Below are positions 1-6,383 of a stretch of DNA of 7,678 nt, one piece after another. The position numbers were made by a program, and so were the translations under genes. The notes beneath the pieces were generated by a model that worked only from the letters and a program-made list of their open reading frames with translations, was not told where the DNA came from and made no database searches. Source of the stretch: Candidatus Bathyarchaeota archaeon (GTDB lineage Archaea > Thermoproteota > Bathyarchaeia > Bathyarchaeales > Bathycorpusculaceae); NCBI GenBank assembly GCA_030626685.1, contig DAOUTL010000058.1, positions 1-7,678 of the forward strand, written 5' to 3'. Positions within the stretch are counted from its first letter, which is position 1, and each line of letters begins with the position of its first letter.

Positions 1-2
1 AG

Positions 3-251
3 AAATACGTTTCAAACAGGCTGCAAACTCTAAAAGCTGAAGACATAACCAGGATAAGAGAGGCTTTTATTCGAAACAAAGCTCCACGATTTATGAAATA
101 CTTTTTCCCTCATCAACCTTATGGAAAACAGGAAAAGTATGTTGAAAAAATTATGAAAACCAGCTTGGAAAGGCTTGCGCATTTAATAAAAGTTTGTGGC
201 TTGCTTCTGCAAACTAAAGTTTACCTATTCTGGAAAAATGTTAGTCATTAA
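3..251 (+). CDS. C-terminal part of an unidentified protein (5' truncated)
   Basis: An open frame runs in from the left edge and stops at TAA (249-251), leaving 82 residues. The tail is basic and probably helical: it begins KYVSNRLQTLKAEDITRI, has an aromatic stretch FMKYFFPHQPYG in the middle, and ends VYLFWKNVSH. The segment LAHLIKVCGLLLQTKVYLFW is hydrophobic and could be a membrane-associated or buried helix. The other two plus frames stop within the first 40 bases, so this is the only credible frame. I do not recognise the family. C-terminal tails of archaeal geranylgeranyl-reductase-like flavoproteins can look broadly similar, but no diagnostic motif is present, so no function is given. 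The gene after it on the same strand begins more than 400 bases later and is probably a separate transcription unit. Confidence 0.6.
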   Translation, partial: KYVSNRLQTLKAEDITRIREAFIRNKAPRFMKYFFPHQPYGKQEKYVEKIMKTSLERLAHLIKVCGLLLQTKVYLFWKNVSH

Positions 252-347
252 AGAAAGGTGTAATAGGCTCAAACCACGTGCCTTCTAAATCTTCGCTTAT
301 GGTACCATATCCATACGTAGTTGTGCCCAACAATCAACGTTAATTTT

Positions 348-357
348 CTTTTTAAAT
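348..357 (+). promoter_or_regulatory. TATA-like element in the leftmost intergenic region
   Basis: CTTTTTAAAT lies about 25 bases upstream of the GC-rich tract that begins near 375. That is the usual archaeal distance from TATA box to transcription start. It could drive an untranslated RNA covering the GC-rich tract and the hairpins up to the T-run at 615-619. Evidence is limited to base composition and spacing. Confidence 0.2.
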
Positions 358-543
358 GCGTAGAAACTAAAAGTGGACCGGGCCGGACTAATACCTAAAT
401 GGGTTCGGGTCTAATTTTCTCATAATTTACAGCGTATGCGAATTCTAATCTCCCCCGGGCTACCAACTCATATGCGCGAATTTATACCAACCCCTCTTTT
501 TTGTTGCGTTAACCACATGAGCTCGGTCTAAGGAGGATAAGTA

Positions 544-619
544 CAGTAGGACCAGGTGCTGGGGGGTGAATTCGAACCCTCCTACTGCGTGGGTTATCTC
601 CCGCAAAATCCCCCTTTTT
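544..619 (+). ncRNA. Candidate structured RNA: nested hairpins followed by a T-run
   Basis: CAGTAGGA (544-551) pairs perfectly with TCCTACTG (580-587). Two smaller hairpins fit inside: CCAG-GTG-CTGG (552-562) and GGGT (564-567) with ACCC (576-579). Together they make a three-way-junction shape. A further hairpin, TGCG(T)GG with CCCGCA-type pairing, spans 586-605, and CCCCCTTTTT (610-619) follows, which resembles an archaeal transcription terminator. On the opposite strand the segment contains GGGTTCGAAT, the core of a tRNA T-arm, but I could not build an acceptor stem, anticodon arm or the T-stem G53-C61 pair around it. It may be a small RNA, a decayed tRNA, or an integration-site scar. The pairings are visible; a function is not. 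Confidence 0.3.
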
Positions 620-685
620 CTATTAATTACTTAATGTAAAGTCTTAGTTTCGCTGAGGGACATCGACCAAAACTTAATAAATATT

Positions 686-1528
686 TTGAATATTGTTTAT
701 ACATTGGATGAGGTGAGGAAACTGAAAAACTGGAAGGAGGTTTACGACATACTTATGGAGAAGCTTCGTTTGCGGACAGATCCTGTAGCGGTCAAATATT
801 TTAAAAGCTTTGATGCGGAGACAAGAGGTGAACTTCGGCGCATGAGATTTAGGCGTCCTAGAGAGCCTCTTGCCGTCTGCCAAGTTGTAACTCTGGTGAG
901 AACTCAGGGTGGCTCATTTTACTTCACCGCTGAGGATATGGCGTGCGTGATTGGTTCCGCAGTTCTAGGTCTGTGCGAGATGGACATCGATAAGGTTGTG
1001 GCCGTAATATCGCGGAAAACTCGGGAGTTATCGCACAAGTTCCTGGAGGAGATACCTAAGATTCCGCGGGGCGAAGTTGAGGCTGTTGCGTGTGCGCCTT
1101 TAAAAAAGGCATCCTTTGATCCCGACCAAGTCCTTATTTATTGTGTTCCTGCTCAGGCGTTAAGGGTCTTCGCAGCTTGCATACAGGAGAGTACATATTC
1201 TCCAAGCTTTAAATTCGGGGCAGAAGTAGGTGTTTGTGCGGAAGTTATGGCTCGAGGCTATATTACAAAACAGATGAGTTTCAGTATGCCATGTTTTGGA
1301 GAACGAACATCATGTTTCTCAGAGGATGATGAGGTAATCGTAGGCATCCCATTTAATCTTTTAGAAAGCTTCCTGGAGGGTTTCAAAAACACCGAATTTT
1401 CATGTCCTTATCCTATACCAAAAGGTATATTTGGTGGTATAAATGAAACACCCAGGTTCCCAAAAGAAATGCTCACAGAACATGCTAAGGAAAAACTAGG
1501 TGCTTCCAAGGCTGCAGGTTCTCGTTGA
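686..1528 (+). CDS. DUF169 family protein (COG2043)
   Basis: A 280-residue soluble protein matching the DUF169 family, which is common in archaea and anaerobic bacteria and has no established reaction. The recognisable opening is LRLRTDPVAVKYF (residues 27-39), the 'LxLRTxPVAVK' signature. Later segments typical of the family are PLAVCQVVTLVR (61-72), FTAEDMACVIGSAVLGL (80-96) and SPSFKFGAEVGVCAEV (172-187). It has many cysteines (65, 87, 97, 136, 153, 165, 184, 203, 210, 240), which would suit metal or thiol chemistry, but no known motif defines a site. There is no signal peptide or membrane helix. The start is uncertain. TTG at 686 fits the length; GTG at 713 and ATG at 755 are alternatives, and a GGAGGT at 736-741 lies ahead of the ATG at slightly long spacing. 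The conserved opening begins about four residues after the ATG, and typical members carry about 20 residues before it, so I prefer an upstream start. The reductase-like gene follows 87 bases later on the same strand. Confidence 0.85.
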   Translation: MNIVYTLDEVRKLKNWKEVYDILMEKLRLRTDPVAVKYFKSFDAETRGELRRMRFRRPREPLAVCQVVTLVRTQGGSFYFTAEDMACVIGSAVLGLCEMDIDKVVAVISRKTRELSHKFLEEIPKIPRGEVEAVACAPLKKASFDPDQVLIYCVPAQALRVFAACIQESTYSPSFKFGAEVGVCAEVMARGYITKQMSFSMPCFGERTSCFSEDDEVIVGIPFNLLESFLEGFKNTEFSCPYPIPKGIFGGINETPRFPKEMLTEHAKEKLGASKAAGSR

Positions 1529-1615
1529 AAACCGTGTCAAGGATGAACTTGTCACTAAGCCCAAAGACTCGTAAGCAAAAGGGAAGAATATTAATGAGTT
1601 TAACGGAGAGACTAT

Positions 1616-2680
1616 ATGCCTGATTTTGATGTGGTTGTGGTTGGTGGTGGTCCGGCAGGAGCTATCTCAGCATTAAAATGTTCAGAACTAGGTTTTAAGG
1701 TATTATTAATAGAAAGCGGGGATGTTAAGCGGCATAAACCATGTGCTGGTGTACTGACTCCTATGTGTGTAGATGTTTTGAGATCGCTTGGGATGAGCAT
1801 TCCTAGGAATGTGATGTGCTCTCCGGCCATGCTTGGGCTATATTATGTACTTCCAAACGGTGAAAATAGTGGTGGAAGAGTGCAGAATTTTAAATTTTTA
1901 AATGTTAACCGTGATTTATTTGATCAATGGCTACGTCAAAATGCGGCAGAATCAGGTGTTAAGATCTTGTATACGACGGAGTTTCTTAATATGCGTGAAT
2001 CTAACCCCATTCGAATATTGGCGAAGCAGGGTTGTAAAATCTTTGAGATAACTACAAGGTATCTCATTGGGGCTGATGGTGTGTTCTCTAAGGTTCGCAA
2101 ACAGTTGTATGGGCTAGCTAAAGTGAATTTTGAGCTTATTTCTCAAGAATACTGGATGGCGAAGGGAAATTTTGAGGATTGCTTATACGTGTTTTTCCGG
2201 AAAGAGTTAGCGCCAGGTTATGCCTATGTCGTTTTAAAGAACGACCTATGTTTGGTTGGACTTGGGTCTCCTAAATCAGACTATGCATTTATTTTAACAT
2301 ATATTAATCAGTTTAAGAAACGGCTGCGCAAAGAGTTCGCATTTAAGCCGCGGTCTTTAGTTAGAAACGATGTCTGGGCAATTCCCTATGCATTTTTGCT
2401 TCATGGAATTGGAAATACTATCTTAGTTGGAGACGCGGCAGGCTTTTGTAATACGCTAACTGGTGAAGGCATTAGATTAGCTATTGAAACCGGAGTCGCT
2501 GCCGGTAATGCTATTCAAGACGCTGTATCCTGTGATAGGCCTCTTGCATCAACATACAGAGATCGCGTTGAACGGATTACCCGCTTTATATGCAGAGCCC
2601 ATCAATTTGCGACGGGCCTAACGGATGAGGGCAGGGAAGAGTTTGTTAATTTCGAACTAGGTCGCACTCCATTCCTGTGA
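1616..2680 (+). CDS. Geranylgeranyl reductase family FAD-dependent oxidoreductase
   Basis: A 354-residue flavoprotein of the geranylgeranyl reductase/FixC type. Enzymes of this family use FAD to saturate isoprenoid double bonds, in archaea those of membrane lipid precursors. The order of motifs is typical: an N-terminal Rossmann dinucleotide site VVVVGGGPAGA (6-16); KPCAGVL (41-47), matching the family's conserved 'KPCGG'-type cysteine segment near the active site; YLIGADGVFSKVRK (149-162); and the second FAD-binding motif ILVGDAAGFCNTLTGEGI (269-286). No signal peptide or membrane helix is evident, and the family is peripheral to the membrane. The ATG at 1616 is preceded by GGAGAG (1605-1610) at five bases. 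Characterised members are usually nearer 390-450 residues, so this one is short at its C terminus. The frame continues open after the TGA (see the next entry), so the true end may be further on. Family assignment is firm; lipid reduction rather than another flavin reaction is inferred. Confidence 0.88.
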   Translation: MPDFDVVVVGGGPAGAISALKCSELGFKVLLIESGDVKRHKPCAGVLTPMCVDVLRSLGMSIPRNVMCSPAMLGLYYVLPNGENSGGRVQNFKFLNVNRDLFDQWLRQNAAESGVKILYTTEFLNMRESNPIRILAKQGCKIFEITTRYLIGADGVFSKVRKQLYGLAKVNFELISQEYWMAKGNFEDCLYVFFRKELAPGYAYVVLKNDLCLVGLGSPKSDYAFILTYINQFKKRLRKEFAFKPRSLVRNDVWAIPYAFLLHGIGNTILVGDAAGFCNTLTGEGIRLAIETGVAAGNAIQDAVSCDRPLASTYRDRVERITRFICRAHQFATGLTDEGREEFVNFELGRTPFL

Positions 2681-2914
2681 TTTTTTGAGAGAAATCCTAA
2701 GTGGGTTAGGCGGTTTACTACCTGTGAACCGAGGCTGAGCGAACTTGTAAATCTTTATAAAATGCTAGGCTTTGAAGTGCGTCTTGAGCCAGCGGCACCT
2801 CCTACTTATGCCATGAGTGAAGTATGTAAAAAGTGTCTAGGAGACGAATATTTTAAGTACAAGACGATTTATACAAGGCGGAAAAAGCATCCTAAAAAAC
2901 CTAGAAATCATTAA
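2681..2914 (+). CDS. Small CxxC protein, or C-terminal extension of the reductase beyond an in-frame TGA
   Basis: The frame of the flavoprotein stays open directly after its TGA (2678-2680) for 77 codons to TAA (2912-2914). The product looks like a genuine archaeal small domain: FERNPKWVRRF, then EPRLSELVNLYKMLGFEVRL, then a CxxC (VCKKC, encoded around 2822-2836), KYKTIYTR and a lysine/arginine-rich tail. The segment resembles small archaeal proteins with a 'PRLxELxxLYxxLGFEVrlEP' core and a cysteine pair that could bind metal. The difficulty is the start. No ATG, GTG or TTG lies in frame between the TGA and ATG 2762, which falls inside the conserved-looking core and lacks a ribosome binding site. 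Options are a shorter 50-residue protein from 2762, readthrough or recoding of the TGA, or a sequence error (for example TGG read as TGA) hiding a fusion. Function unknown. Confidence 0.55.
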   Translation, partial: FFERNPKWVRRFTTCEPRLSELVNLYKMLGFEVRLEPAAPPTYAMSEVCKKCLGDEYFKYKTIYTRRKKHPKKPRNH

Positions 2915-2959
2915 GCGCCTCTAAATTCAATTGTGAGATTTATGCACCTCAGAGGAACG

Positions 2960-4372
2960 TTACACGTCTATATACTTCTCATACGCCTGATTTCTGTACA
3001 AAGTTTCGCCGTGAACGCTAGTCACATTGAAAGCACAAAACGGAATTAAACGATTATCGGGCGTAACTACGTGAACGCAGCACTTTTTTAACCGTCTCGT
3101 TTCAATGTTCCACACGTCCTGAAAGGGCATCCCAGATATTGATAAATAATATCGTTGTAAGCACTCGGCAAGTTCATCAAAGTTACCCGTATAAAAATTG
3201 CACGTACATATCTTGGAAGATGGCTCATCGATGGATTTCCAATATTCCTTAATGATCTCTCGTGCATGCTTTGGACCCGGATGCTTATCTCTATGATCTT
3301 TGATTTCCAGCATTCTTTTCTCCGATGGAAAATATGTGACGGGTAGCAATCTGTCCTCCTCAGTTAGTATGGAAACATTAGTGAAAGAGCAATGAGACTC
3401 GCACCCTATGCCCAGTCTCACGGGCACAAAGTTATCCGCGTGAACTTCTCCACATGTTTGCCCTTCAATAGCGCTGAGCACATCAGGAGTCGTCACTCTT
3501 TTAGTATTGTTTGGTTGGTGCGGGTACCTGCCGAAGTAGCTGATCGGTTGAAAGTGTATACCCCTAACGGTTGGTATCCACCTCTTCGCAAACCGTATAA
3601 TATCTCCTATCTGGTGGTAGTTGATGTCTCTTGCTATGGTTGGGACGAGGACAACCCCAATTCCCGCTTCGGCACAATTCTTTATCGCCTTGACTTTAAG
3701 GCCCATAAGGCTGGTTCCACGAAGTTTTAAATATACATCGTCAGTGACCCCATCAAATTGAAAATACATCGCATCGACGCCGCTCTCCTTTAAATGACAC
3801 AGATACTCCTTATCATTAGCTATCCTAATGCCGTTCGTATCAATCATGATATGTTCTATCCCTAACTCCTTTCCTAAAGTGACTATTTCTGGGAGGTCAT
3901 CACGGATGGTTGGCTCTCCCCCACTGATTTGAACGGTTGGAACAGTGATTTTACTCTCGTAGCGTAGCACGGTTTTGAACATGTTCTCGATGGTGTCGAT
4001 GTCGGCATCATAAACATATCTTTCATTAGAGCTTGCGAAGCAGACCGGACAATCGAGATTGCACCTGTTAGTAATTTCCATAACAACGATGCATGCCTTT
4101 CGCAAATGTTGTGGGCACAACCCGCAGTCAAAGGGGCAACCCCTGCTTACCTCGGTAACGCTTTCTTCTCCTTCAAAACGCTCAGGCTCCCAATCATTGA
4201 GTTTGTCCCATAGAATCCAAGACTTAATCCCCTTCCACACTATGACTTTGAAGGAACCGTGTATTGGACAAGATTTCTCCATGTACGCATTATCGTCATT
4301 TTCACCAGTGATCCTAGCTGGTATCCTACGCAAACAAACTGGACACAAACTTTCGGTATTTCTCAGGAGCAT
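2960..4372 (-). CDS. Radical SAM enzyme of the COG1964 / tetraether synthase (Tes)-like family
   Basis: A 470-residue radical SAM protein with the architecture of the archaeal family containing MJ0619/Tes, which joins the ends of isoprenoid lipid chains. It starts with a rubredoxin/zinc-ribbon-like module (CPVC 10-13; SCPIHG 34-39), followed by RGCPFDCGLCPQH (77-89) and a further cysteine at 94. The radical SAM core has CNLDCPVC (104-111), the CxxxCxxC that binds the catalytic [4Fe-4S] cluster, and SGGEPT (150-155) for SAM binding. The C-terminal third carries CESHC (324-328), CTC (389-391), C404, CC (431-432) and C446, enough ligands for auxiliary clusters as known for Tes. The family also holds members of other or unknown specificity; an earlier proposal for MJ0619 was methylation of the methanopterin pterin ring. 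A tetraether role is therefore likely but unproven. It is soluble. The ATG at 4372 gives the natural N terminus, though no clear ribosome binding site precedes it. It lies 45 bases after the methyltransferase gene and is probably co-transcribed with it. Confidence 0.85.
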   Translation of the reverse strand: MLLRNTESLCPVCLRRIPARITGENDDNAYMEKSCPIHGSFKVIVWKGIKSWILWDKLNDWEPERFEGEESVTEVSRGCPFDCGLCPQHLRKACIVVMEITNRCNLDCPVCFASSNERYVYDADIDTIENMFKTVLRYESKITVPTVQISGGEPTIRDDLPEIVTLGKELGIEHIMIDTNGIRIANDKEYLCHLKESGVDAMYFQFDGVTDDVYLKLRGTSLMGLKVKAIKNCAEAGIGVVLVPTIARDINYHQIGDIIRFAKRWIPTVRGIHFQPISYFGRYPHQPNNTKRVTTPDVLSAIEGQTCGEVHADNFVPVRLGIGCESHCSFTNVSILTEEDRLLPVTYFPSEKRMLEIKDHRDKHPGPKHAREIIKEYWKSIDEPSSKICTCNFYTGNFDELAECLQRYYLSISGMPFQDVWNIETRRLKKCCVHVVTPDNRLIPFCAFNVTSVHGETLYRNQAYEKYIDV

Positions 4373-4417
4373 AATTTGACCCCAACGCTAACATACCATT
4401 AGCTTTCTCTCATTATG

Positions 4418-5158
4418 TTACGGCTTGTTAGCTACCATTAATGCGTAACCTAACATGTCTTCATTAAAGAGCTTTCTCAAGACCAGCCGATCTGTAACGC
4501 TCACGGTAGAAGCCCCTGTCAAAGAATCGCTTAATAATAGTTTAAGCCCTAGCGCAATTAGTTTTTCCGAGTGATCTTCGGCATGAACGTCTACAAAGCC
4601 TGCTCGTTCAAGTAATTCATAGAACTTCTCTAACGTTTCCGCCCCTGCGATGCATAGAGCGAACGTCAGCTTTCTCCTTAATTCTGCCGGCACGTCCCTT
4701 TTGAGCACTATGTTAGTCGCTACAAATCTCCCTCCACTTTTTAACACACGATATATTTCGCGGAGGACTTTTCTCTTATCCGGGAAAAGGCTAAGTGCGG
4801 ATTCGCATATTACAACATCGAAGAAGGAGTTAATGCAGGGTATTAATTCAGCGTCTCCGATCGCGAATTCCGTTCTCTCAAGAAAAGACTCCTTTACTAC
4901 GTTGCCTTTAGCTATCTGAATCAACTTGGCTGAGAGATCCATACCAATAACGTCGCATTCAAAACTTTCAGCTATAAACCTAACCGAGGTTCCTTTACCA
5001 CATGCGATCTCAAGAACCTTGCAGTCCTTACTTATTTTTGCAAGCTCTGCCACCCTAGCTGTTAAATCAAGCCCGCCTGGATGTAAACTGTCACCGATAG
5101 CATCTCTAATAACCTCCCCATAGATCTTAGTTGAAAATTTCTTTAACTCCCTAGACAA
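4418..5158 (-). CDS. Class I SAM-dependent methyltransferase
   Basis: A 246-residue Rossmann-fold methyltransferase. Motif I is KVLEIACGKGTSV (47-59), the glycine-rich SAM site, with the acidic residue of motif II in CDVIGMDLS (68-76). The sequence AIGDAELIP (99-107) contacts the adenine, FFDVVICESALSLFPDK (112-128) is motif IV, and EIYRVLKSGGRFVATN (134-149) is the typical 'RVLKPGG' motif. The lead-in SLHPGGLDLTARVAELA (24-40) occurs in a distinct subgroup of prokaryotic small-molecule methyltransferases, and the end LGYALMVANKP is typical of the fold. The acceptor cannot be read from the sequence. The start is TTG at 5156-5158, supported by AAGGTGGG (5162-5169) just upstream. It is the first gene of a two-gene unit with the Tes-like enzyme, so a lipid or cofactor acceptor linked to that enzyme is a reasonable inference. 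It could instead act on an unrelated metabolite. Confidence 0.85.
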   Translation of the reverse strand: MSRELKKFSTKIYGEVIRDAIGDSLHPGGLDLTARVAELAKISKDCKVLEIACGKGTSVRFIAESFECDVIGMDLSAKLIQIAKGNVVKESFLERTEFAIGDAELIPCINSFFDVVICESALSLFPDKRKVLREIYRVLKSGGRFVATNIVLKRDVPAELRRKLTFALCIAGAETLEKFYELLERAGFVDVHAEDHSEKLIALGLKLLLSDSLTGASTVSVTDRLVLRKLFNEDMLGYALMVANKP

Positions 5159-5161
5159 AGT

Positions 5162-5169
5162 CCCACCTT
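5162..5169 (-). promoter_or_regulatory. Ribosome binding site that decides the TTG start of the methyltransferase
   Basis: On the minus strand AAGGTGGG ends three bases before TTG (5156-5158), and its AGGTG core sits at normal spacing. It supports TTG as the real start, which also gives a natural N terminus ahead of the SLHPGGL segment. Confidence 0.55.
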
Positions 5170-5193
5170 ACGTTAATAAGTACACATCGATTT

Positions 5194-5208
5194 ACATATT
5201 TTTATTGG
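5194..5208 (-). promoter_or_regulatory. TATA-like promoter element for the methyltransferase/Tes-like unit
   Basis: The minus strand reads CCAATAAAAATATG, an A/T box about 40 bases upstream of the TTG start. Transcription would begin some 25 bases downstream and leave a short leader that still contains the ribosome binding site. No other clear box lies between here and the gene. Confidence 0.35.
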
Positions 5209-5291
5209 AAAGGAAAGACCGGGGAAGCTAACATAAAAGACGAAATACTAGAATTTTCGGAGCAACACTATCACTCTGGTTATTTACGTTT

Positions 5292-5526
5292 TCAGAAAAG
5301 CTTCACCCCTTCCATTTCAGAGACATGTTTAAAACCAGTTTCTATTAACTCGCTTGCTTCTTTCACCGTTTTGGCGACCCTGCATGTGAATTGATCGGAG
5401 CTTTCTTTAGAAACCGCTTCCGCGTTGGCTGGATGTATAATAGCACGCTTTTAATGTTCTTGTGACCTGGGGAGTTAGGGGGTTCATTACGTAAAAGACG
5501 TCCTAGAAGCCGCTAGCCCCCTTCCA
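5292..5526 (-). pseudogene. Decayed archaeal tyrosine recombinase (integrase), C-terminal catalytic region
   Basis: Three minus-strand pieces in three frames line up with the end of an archaeal phage-type integrase. The first (5526-5482) reads WKGASGF, a TAG, then DVFYVMN, resembling the conserved 'HWK...KDILYVM' stretch. The second (5467-5429) reads GHKNIKSVLLYIQ, containing the late catalytic histidine segment 'LGHK' and the tyrosine nucleophile context 'TLLYIQ'. The third (about 5420-5292) reads EAVSKESSDQFTCRVAKTV, then KEASELIETGFKHVSEMEG and VKLF before TGA, matching the usual tail of these enzymes. At least two frameshifts and one in-frame stop separate the pieces, and the N-terminal and first catalytic-arginine regions are missing. 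No functional enzyme can be made. It marks a former integrated element between the methyltransferase unit and the split radical SAM gene. The intergenic rest (5159-5291, 5527-5585) holds only promoter and hairpin signals. Confidence 0.75.
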
Positions 5527-5574
5527 TCCAACCACCCGTTTCGAGAGCAAGCCATAGGATCCATCTGGATAATG

Positions 5575-5597
5575 CATGCGCACGCTCAGTGTGCGTG
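5575..5597 (-). terminator. Hairpin across the stop codon of the B12-type radical SAM gene
   Basis: CATGCGCAC (5575-5583) pairs with GTGTGCGTG (5589-5597) over nine positions, two of them G-T, with a five-base loop that contains the TGA stop (5586-5588). It sits exactly at the 3' end of the minus-strand gene, so it may act in 3'-end formation or message protection. No T-run follows on the minus strand, so it is not a standard terminator. Confidence 0.35.
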
Positions 5598-6383
5598 TTT
5601 CATTCCATGCAGTAGATACATCTTTAGGCATTTGAGGTAGTATTTAGTGGTAAGTGACAGGTCCTCGAAGTTGCTGAGTTGTGATAGAATCCATCTTGGG
5701 TTAAAGTAAAGTGACCTATAGGCCTTTTTCCTAGCCTTCTCGATCTCTTCTGTGGTCATCTCCTCCGTTCTCATGATGGAAATTTGGTGTTGTAGCTGGG
5801 TGTAGTCTAGGTCTTCATCGATCCAGCCCTTAGATCGGGCCAAGTCATATAGTGGGGTGCCAGGGTAAGGCACAGCAACGTTGAATTGGGCCATAGAAGG
5901 TAAAGCCTTCTTTACAAAGTCCACAGTTTCCTTAAAGGTTTCCCAATTCTCCCCGGGTAGACCAACTATGAAAGCTAGGTGTACGCCTATCCCTGCCTCC
6001 TTCACCATTTTAACGGCCTGCATGGCTTGTTCAACCGTTATCCCCTTCTTAGCATAGTCTAGTATCTTTTGGCTACCGGATTCGATCCCGAATGATATGT
6101 TTCTACATCCAGCCCTCCTCATAAGCTCGAGCAACTCTTTATCAATTAGGTCCACCCTAGTGGAGGTATACCACCTTAGATCGATCTTGTTCTCTATGAA
6201 GGCTTTGCATAGATCCACGGTCCTCTGTCTATCCATGGTGAACAGTTCATCCATGAAGAATACGCATCTAAGACCGTGTTCATTTTCAAGGTAAGTTATT
6301 TCCTTCATTATGCTCTCTACGGATCGTTTTCTCCACTTGGTCTGTCTCACCACACAGAAGATACAACTGTACGGGCAACCCAT
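5586..6383 (-). CDS. B12-binding-type radical SAM protein, C-terminal (radical SAM) part after a frameshift
   Basis: A 265-residue frame holding the complete radical SAM barrel of a cobalamin-dependent-type enzyme. It opens MGCPYSCIFC, with the cluster-binding cysteines at 3, 7 and 10. It then shows FFMDELFTMDR (42-52), WYTSTRVDLID (71-81), NISFGIESGSQKIL (95-108), FIVGLPGENWETF (138-150) and VAVPYPGTPLYDLAR (169-183), all standard for this superfamily, and a helical C-terminal tail ending MKHAH. The ATG at 6383 is not a true start. Related proteins read '...YTSxGCPYSC' straight through from an N-terminal cobalamin-binding domain, and that domain is encoded just upstream in another frame (next entry). 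Joined, the protein would be about 480 residues. Possible reactions include methylation or ring formation at unactivated carbons, as in archaeal GDGT ring synthases or hopanoid C-2 methylases. The substrate cannot be read here. Confidence 0.8.
   Translation of the reverse strand: MGCPYSCIFCVVRQTKWRKRSVESIMKEITYLENEHGLRCVFFMDELFTMDRQRTVDLCKAFIENKIDLRWYTSTRVDLIDKELLELMRRAGCRNISFGIESGSQKILDYAKKGITVEQAMQAVKMVKEAGIGVHLAFIVGLPGENWETFKETVDFVKKALPSMAQFNVAVPYPGTPLYDLARSKGWIDEDLDYTQLQHQISIMRTEEMTTEEIEKARKKAYRSLYFNPRWILSQLSNFEDLSLTTKYYLKCLKMYLLHGMKHAH

Larger units (their letters stand above)
252..685. other. Gene-free region between the left-edge gene and the DUF169 gene
   Basis: No convincing coding frame lies in these 434 bases. 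It holds a TATA-like box near 348-357, a GC-rich tract (375-390), an AGGAGG (531-536) without a matching long ORF, a hairpin cluster with a T-run (544-619), and the AT-rich approach to the DUF169 start. The AGGAGG is followed by a GTG-initiated frame (556-639) of only 27 codons, whose peptide starts VLGGEFEPSYC. That resembles the spurious peptides commonly read from the antisense of tRNA T-arms. I tried to fold a full tRNA, SRP RNA or RNase P RNA on both strands and did not succeed. Confidence 0.6.

Noticed and set aside
565..620. tRNA gene on the minus strand (GGGTTCGAAT T-loop-like core)
   Set aside because: The position after the loop is T instead of C, the T-stem has mismatches, and no acceptor, D or anticodon arm can be built within normal tRNA length.
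375..620. SRP RNA or RNase P RNA
   Set aside because: I could not find the SRP S-domain GGAAGG/AGCAG motifs or the RNase P conserved-region motifs on either strand.
531..639. Small protein starting at GTG 556 behind AGGAGG 531-536
   Set aside because: It is only 27 codons, the spacing from AGGAGG to GTG is about 19 bases, and the peptide resembles antisense T-arm artefacts.
2678..2680. TGA as a selenocysteine codon
   Set aside because: It falls at the boundary of two domains with no redox motif around it, and no SECIS-like hairpin is apparent. It remains only as a generic readthrough possibility.
2918..2955. CCTCT...AGAGG inverted repeat between the convergent genes as a terminator
   Set aside because: The stem is only five bases with a 28-base loop and no T-run on either side.
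3392..3730. 112-codon plus-strand ORF inside the Tes-like gene
   Set aside because: It is antisense to a strongly conserved radical SAM enzyme and its product has no family-like features.
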